A stretch of DNA of 6,540 nt from a bacterium. Its GTDB lineage: Bacteria > Patescibacteriota > Patescibacteriia > 2-12-FULL-60-25. The DNA lies in assembly GCA_020056125.1 (NCBI GenBank), contig JAGVIJ010000114.1, forward strand, positions 1-6,540, written 5' to 3'. The position numbers and the translations under genes were made by a program. The notes beneath the pieces are model-generated. The model was given only the letters and a program-made list of their open reading frames with translations, did no database searches and was not told the origin of the DNA. This document shows, one piece after another, positions 4,574 through 6,540 of this stretch. How positions within the stretch are numbered: position 1 is the first letter of the stretch; each line of letters opens with the position of its first letter.

Positions 4574-4613
4574 AGTGACACTTTCTCGCGATAGCGAAAA
4601 AGTGTCACTTTTT
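4574..4613 (+). terminator. strong Rho-independent terminator
   Basis: A 16-bp stem with a single mismatch (4574-4589 with 4594-4609) closes a GATA tetraloop and runs into five Ts (4609-4613). It is the second terminator after the gene ending at 4490 and insulates the sigma-factor operon from upstream transcription. Confidence 0.88.
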
Positions 4614-4655
4614 GGGTTCCATGTTTCGGGCTTCAGGTTATATAGGTTGCAGGCT

Positions 4656-4683
4656 TTAACAAATTCAAAACTCGTGCTATTAA
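4656..4683 (+). promoter_or_regulatory. promoter of the sigma-factor gene
   Basis: TTAACA (4656-4661) and TATTAA (4678-4683) are separated by 16 nt, and TGC directly upstream of the hexamer makes it an extended -10. The predicted start near 4690 gives a leader of about 8 nt before the ATG at 4698. It looks like a housekeeping-sigma promoter. Confidence 0.6.
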
Positions 4684-4697
4684 GGCTGCATACGCCA

Positions 4698-5264
4698 ATG
4701 AATCATCTGACGGATCAGGAGTTGATAGCACAGGCGCGCACCGGTAATGATGCGGCTTTTGAGGTATTGATGCGCCGTCATCTTCAGCCGATTTTCCGTT
4801 TTATTTTACGCTTATCCGGCGATGCGGCCGTGGCTCAAGATTTGGCGCAAGAAACTTTTATCAAGGTCTGGAAAAATTTAAAAAAATTCAACCCGGCCAA
4901 ATCTTTTAAGGTTTGGCTTTTTACCATTGCCAAAAACACCACTTTTGATTGGTTCAAAAAACGCCGCGCTTTGCCTTTCTCCACGCTAGAGGATGAAGAA
5001 GGGACGAGTCCGTTGGAAAATTTGGCTGACCAGACTCCCCTACCCGACGAGTTATTTCAAAAGCGTGAAACGCACACTGCGCTCACCGTGGCGCTCAATA
5101 ATTTACAACCCAAGGCGCGCGCTGTGGTGCTATTGCATCAGATTGAAGATATGACATTTCAGGAAATAGCCGACGCGCTGGATGAACCCTTGAATACCAT
5201 CAAAAGCCGCTACCTGCGCACAATCGCTAACCTGCGAAAAGCATTATTCGAAGGGCTTAAATAA
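4698..5264 (+). CDS. ECF-type RNA polymerase sigma factor (sigma-70 family)
   Basis: This 188-aa protein has the two-domain layout of ECF sigma factors. Region 2 spans about residues 8-92: DQELIAQARTGNDAAFEVLMRR, then the core-binding helix with QDLAQETFIKVWKNL, and the -10-recognition part FKVWLFTIAKNTTFDWFKKRRA. An acidic linker (about 95-125) leads to region 4 at about 128-186, with LQPKARAVVLLHQIEDMTFQEIADALDEPLNTIKSRYLRTIANLRKAL, a helix-turn-helix for -35 binding. It should direct RNA polymerase to a small regulon. The reading frame is open upstream to 4575, but that part crosses the terminator hairpin and the promoter, so the ATG at 4698 is the start. The neighbours suggest it controls the envelope/efflux genes that follow. 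Confidence 0.93.
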   Translation: MNHLTDQELIAQARTGNDAAFEVLMRRHLQPIFRFILRLSGDAAVAQDLAQETFIKVWKNLKKFNPAKSFKVWLFTIAKNTTFDWFKKRRALPFSTLEDEEGTSPLENLADQTPLPDELFQKRETHTALTVALNNLQPKARAVVLLHQIEDMTFQEIADALDEPLNTIKSRYLRTIANLRKALFEGLK

Positions 5265-5317
5265 TTGCTAGAATTGCAACAAAAATAATCAACGTGCACC
5301 AAAACGCGGTTGGCTTT

Positions 5318-5325
5318 CGTATTAA
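5318..5325 (+). promoter_or_regulatory. possible internal promoter before the anti-sigma-like gene
   Basis: CGTATTAA ends 5 nt before the ATG at 5331. The 66-nt gap after the sigma gene is large for this operon. GCACC at 5296-5300 lies 17 nt upstream of the CGT, a spacing typical of ECF promoters, so self-activation by the sigma factor is possible. The motif match is weak. Confidence 0.3.
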
Positions 5326-5330
5326 TAAGC

Positions 5331-5753
5331 ATGGAGACTCTTGAGCAAAAAATACTAGCCCATCTGCCGGAACCGAAAATGCCGGCTGATTTGGGCAACC
5401 GCATCATGGCTCGCGTGGAGCGTTCACGTTTACGCGCTTTGTATCTGCGCTTAGCCTTGTCTTCCGCCGGTTGTGTTGCCGGGTTCGCTTATCTGGGCGC
5501 CGAGTGGCGCGCGCTTTGGTCAGCGGCCAGCCAACTGCCCATCTTTGGATTTTTGCGCTTGGCATTTTCTGATCCGGATATTATGTTCGCCAATTTCCAA
5601 GAATATTTTTTGGGTCTGATCGAGAGTACGCCCTTCGGCTTAATCGCGCTTGGTTTTGGTTTAACCTTTTGTCTGATCTGCGCCGTGGAATTTTTATCAG
5701 CCGCACGCCGTGCGCGACATGCGCCGTTGATTATTCATCCTGTAATTTCTTAA
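5331..5753 (+). CDS. two-helix membrane protein, putative anti-sigma factor
   Basis: This 140-aa protein has a short N-terminal cytoplasmic part (1-35: ETLEQKILAHLPEP, PADLGNRIMARVERSR), a membrane helix at about 36-56, and a hydrophobic/amphipathic middle (60-95). A second helix lies at about 101-122, followed by a basic tail (RRARH). A small cytoplasmic helical segment followed by membrane helices, encoded directly after an ECF sigma gene, is the usual arrangement of a membrane anti-sigma factor that holds the sigma inactive. No zinc-binding HxxxCxxC motif is present, so it is not a ZAS-type anti-sigma factor. The role rests on position and topology. A TTG at 5310 would add seven residues; ATG 5331 is preferred because of the -10-like sequence just upstream. 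The next gene follows after 10 nt. Confidence 0.8.
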   Translation: METLEQKILAHLPEPKMPADLGNRIMARVERSRLRALYLRLALSSAGCVAGFAYLGAEWRALWSAASQLPIFGFLRLAFSDPDIMFANFQEYFLGLIESTPFGLIALGFGLTFCLICAVEFLSAARRARHAPLIIHPVIS

Positions 5754-5763
5754 ACATAAAACT

Positions 5764-6222
5764 ATGCCGCAATTCATTCATTCCCGCATCATTATCATTG
5801 CCTTGGCAACTTTAGCCACGCTCGCTATTTTAGCCGGAGTTTTTCAATTGGGCGTGTCAGTCGGCGAACGCAAATCGCGCCACTTCACGCGCTGGTTTGA
5901 AAATTACGATCGCAACTTAATGCCGCCCGGTTCGCGCCGGCCAGGTCCGAATATGCCGCCCGGGGGGATGCCCATGCCCATGTTGCCCAATGCCCACGGC
6001 GTGTTTGGCAAAATTTTATCAGTCAGCGACAACAGTCTCATTATCCAAGGCAAAGATAATGTTGAACAAAATGTAATCATAACTTCCTCAACCGCTATTC
6101 GCATTGATCGCGGCGTCGGAACAATCCAAGACCTCAAACCCGAGACTGAAGTTTCAGTTTTGGGCGCGCCTAATGAACAAGGGCAGATCCAAGCGCGGCT
6201 CATCCGCTTGTTTAATAAATAA
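5764..6222 (+). CDS. membrane-anchored protein with C-terminal beta domain (DUF5666-like)
   Basis: This 152-aa protein has one N-terminal membrane helix (about 8-30) and a short charged stretch. A Pro/Gly/Met-rich linker (52-75, MPPG and MPMPM repeats) leads to a compact domain at about 79-150. That domain reads as beta strands: GVFGKILSVSDNSLIIQG, QNVIITSSTAIRIDRG, and DLKPETEVSVLGAPNEQGQIQARLIRLF. The pattern of G.I.....L.I......V.V...T.I..G...LK.G..V.V.G resembles DUF5666-type OB-like domains, which are usually extracytoplasmic. Its function is unknown. It lies 10 nt after the anti-sigma-like gene and 11 nt before a MacA/HlyD-type adaptor, so it is probably part of the same operon and may sit at the membrane with the transporter. 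The methionine-rich linker could bind metal, but that is speculation. Confidence 0.85.
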   Translation: MPQFIHSRIIIIALATLATLAILAGVFQLGVSVGERKSRHFTRWFENYDRNLMPPGSRRPGPNMPPGGMPMPMLPNAHGVFGKILSVSDNSLIIQGKDNVEQNVIITSSTAIRIDRGVGTIQDLKPETEVSVLGAPNEQGQIQARLIRLFNK

Positions 6223-6233
6223 TTAATGCCTCT

Positions 6234-6540
6234 ATGCGAGCTAAAGTTTTTAAATTTCTCAAAAAGAAATCGGTCATCGCGCTCTTAGCGGTTTCGGCCA
6301 GCGGCGGCATTTATACAGCTTCAATCAATGGCCCGGTCGAGCCTGTGCGTTATGTATTGGCCGCGGCAGAACAGGGCGCGCTCGTGGTTTCAGTTCAAAC
6401 CAGCGGCCAAGTAACTGATCAAAATCAGTTGGAACTCAAACCCGGAGCTTCGGGTGAAATTTTGAAAGTGCTGGTCAAGGACGGTGCTCAAGTTAAAACC
6501 GGCGACGCGCTGTTCCAAATTGATTCAAAGGACGCGGCCA
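6234..6540 (+). CDS. HlyD/MacA-type membrane-fusion adaptor, N-terminal part (runs off window)
   Basis: The first 102 codons are present and the frame is open to the window end. A basic N-terminus (RAKVFKFLKKK) precedes a membrane anchor at about 13-31. The sequence then enters a first beta strand (GALVVSVQTSGQV, 48-60) and the start of a biotinyl-lipoyl-like domain: LELKPGASGEILKVLVKDGAQVKTGDALFQID (65-96). The G-x-I-x-x-V-x-V-x-x-G-x-x-V-x-x-G-x-x-L pattern is characteristic of periplasmic adaptor proteins. Such adaptors work with MacB-type ABC transporters or RND pumps, and ABC genes are expected beyond position 6540. The ATG at 6226 is in a different frame without this sequence. The gene is probably under control of the sigma factor three genes upstream. 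Confidence 0.88.
   Translation, partial: MRAKVFKFLKKKSVIALLAVSASGGIYTASINGPVEPVRYVLAAAEQGALVVSVQTSGQVTDQNQLELKPGASGEILKVLVKDGAQVKTGDALFQIDSKDAA

Noticed and set aside
4575..4697. GTG-initiated 41-residue extension of the sigma factor
   Set aside because: It is encoded by the terminator hairpin and promoter and has no sigma-domain character.

Overview
The window looks like a piece of a small, streamlined bacterial genome, most likely from the Candidatus Patescibacteria (CPR), Parcubacteria-like. That placement is inferred from gene content and style: a stand-alone 82-aa GIY-YIG nuclease beside a tRNA, a BRO-N/DinD-like protein, many small membrane proteins of no named family, almost no Shine-Dalgarno sequences, and -10 boxes so close to start codons that several mRNAs should be leaderless or nearly so. 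UGA is a stop here (genes at 2696 and 3663 end in TGA) and the tRNA-Trp reads UGG, so the UGA=Gly code of some CPR lineages does not apply.

Left end (1-493): an intact minus-strand tRNA-Trp(CCA) and a minus-strand GIY-YIG nuclease gene lie between two broken tRNA-Trp fragments. The left fragment is the 3' end of the tRNA and the right fragment is its 5' half. Each is interrupted by the same 24-nt near-palindrome, in opposite orientations. Read on the minus strand the order is: tRNA 5' half, palindrome, nuclease gene, complete tRNA-Trp, palindrome, tRNA 3' end. This is what a small element that split a tRNA-Trp gene and carries a replacement copy would look like, and it is the most unusual structure in the window.

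Middle (599-4490), all on the plus strand: an exported FecR-domain membrane protein; a two-gene unit of small membrane proteins (47 aa, or longer if a frameshift is real, and 152 aa); a BRO-N/DinD-like protein; and a four-helix membrane protein resembling the bestrophin-like DUF4239 group. Two copies of a 38-nt terminator-type hairpin (36/38 identical) lie at 2628-2665 and 4510-4547, bracketing the BRO and four-helix genes. A truncated third copy follows the BRO gene.

Right end (4698-6540), plus strand: after a strong terminator comes an ECF-type sigma factor. It is followed by a two-helix membrane protein in the usual anti-sigma position, a membrane-anchored protein with a C-terminal beta domain (DUF5666-like), and the start of a HlyD/MacA-type adaptor that runs off the window. 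The simplest reading is a sigma factor controlling an envelope or efflux module, with MacB-like ABC transporter genes expected just beyond position 6540.
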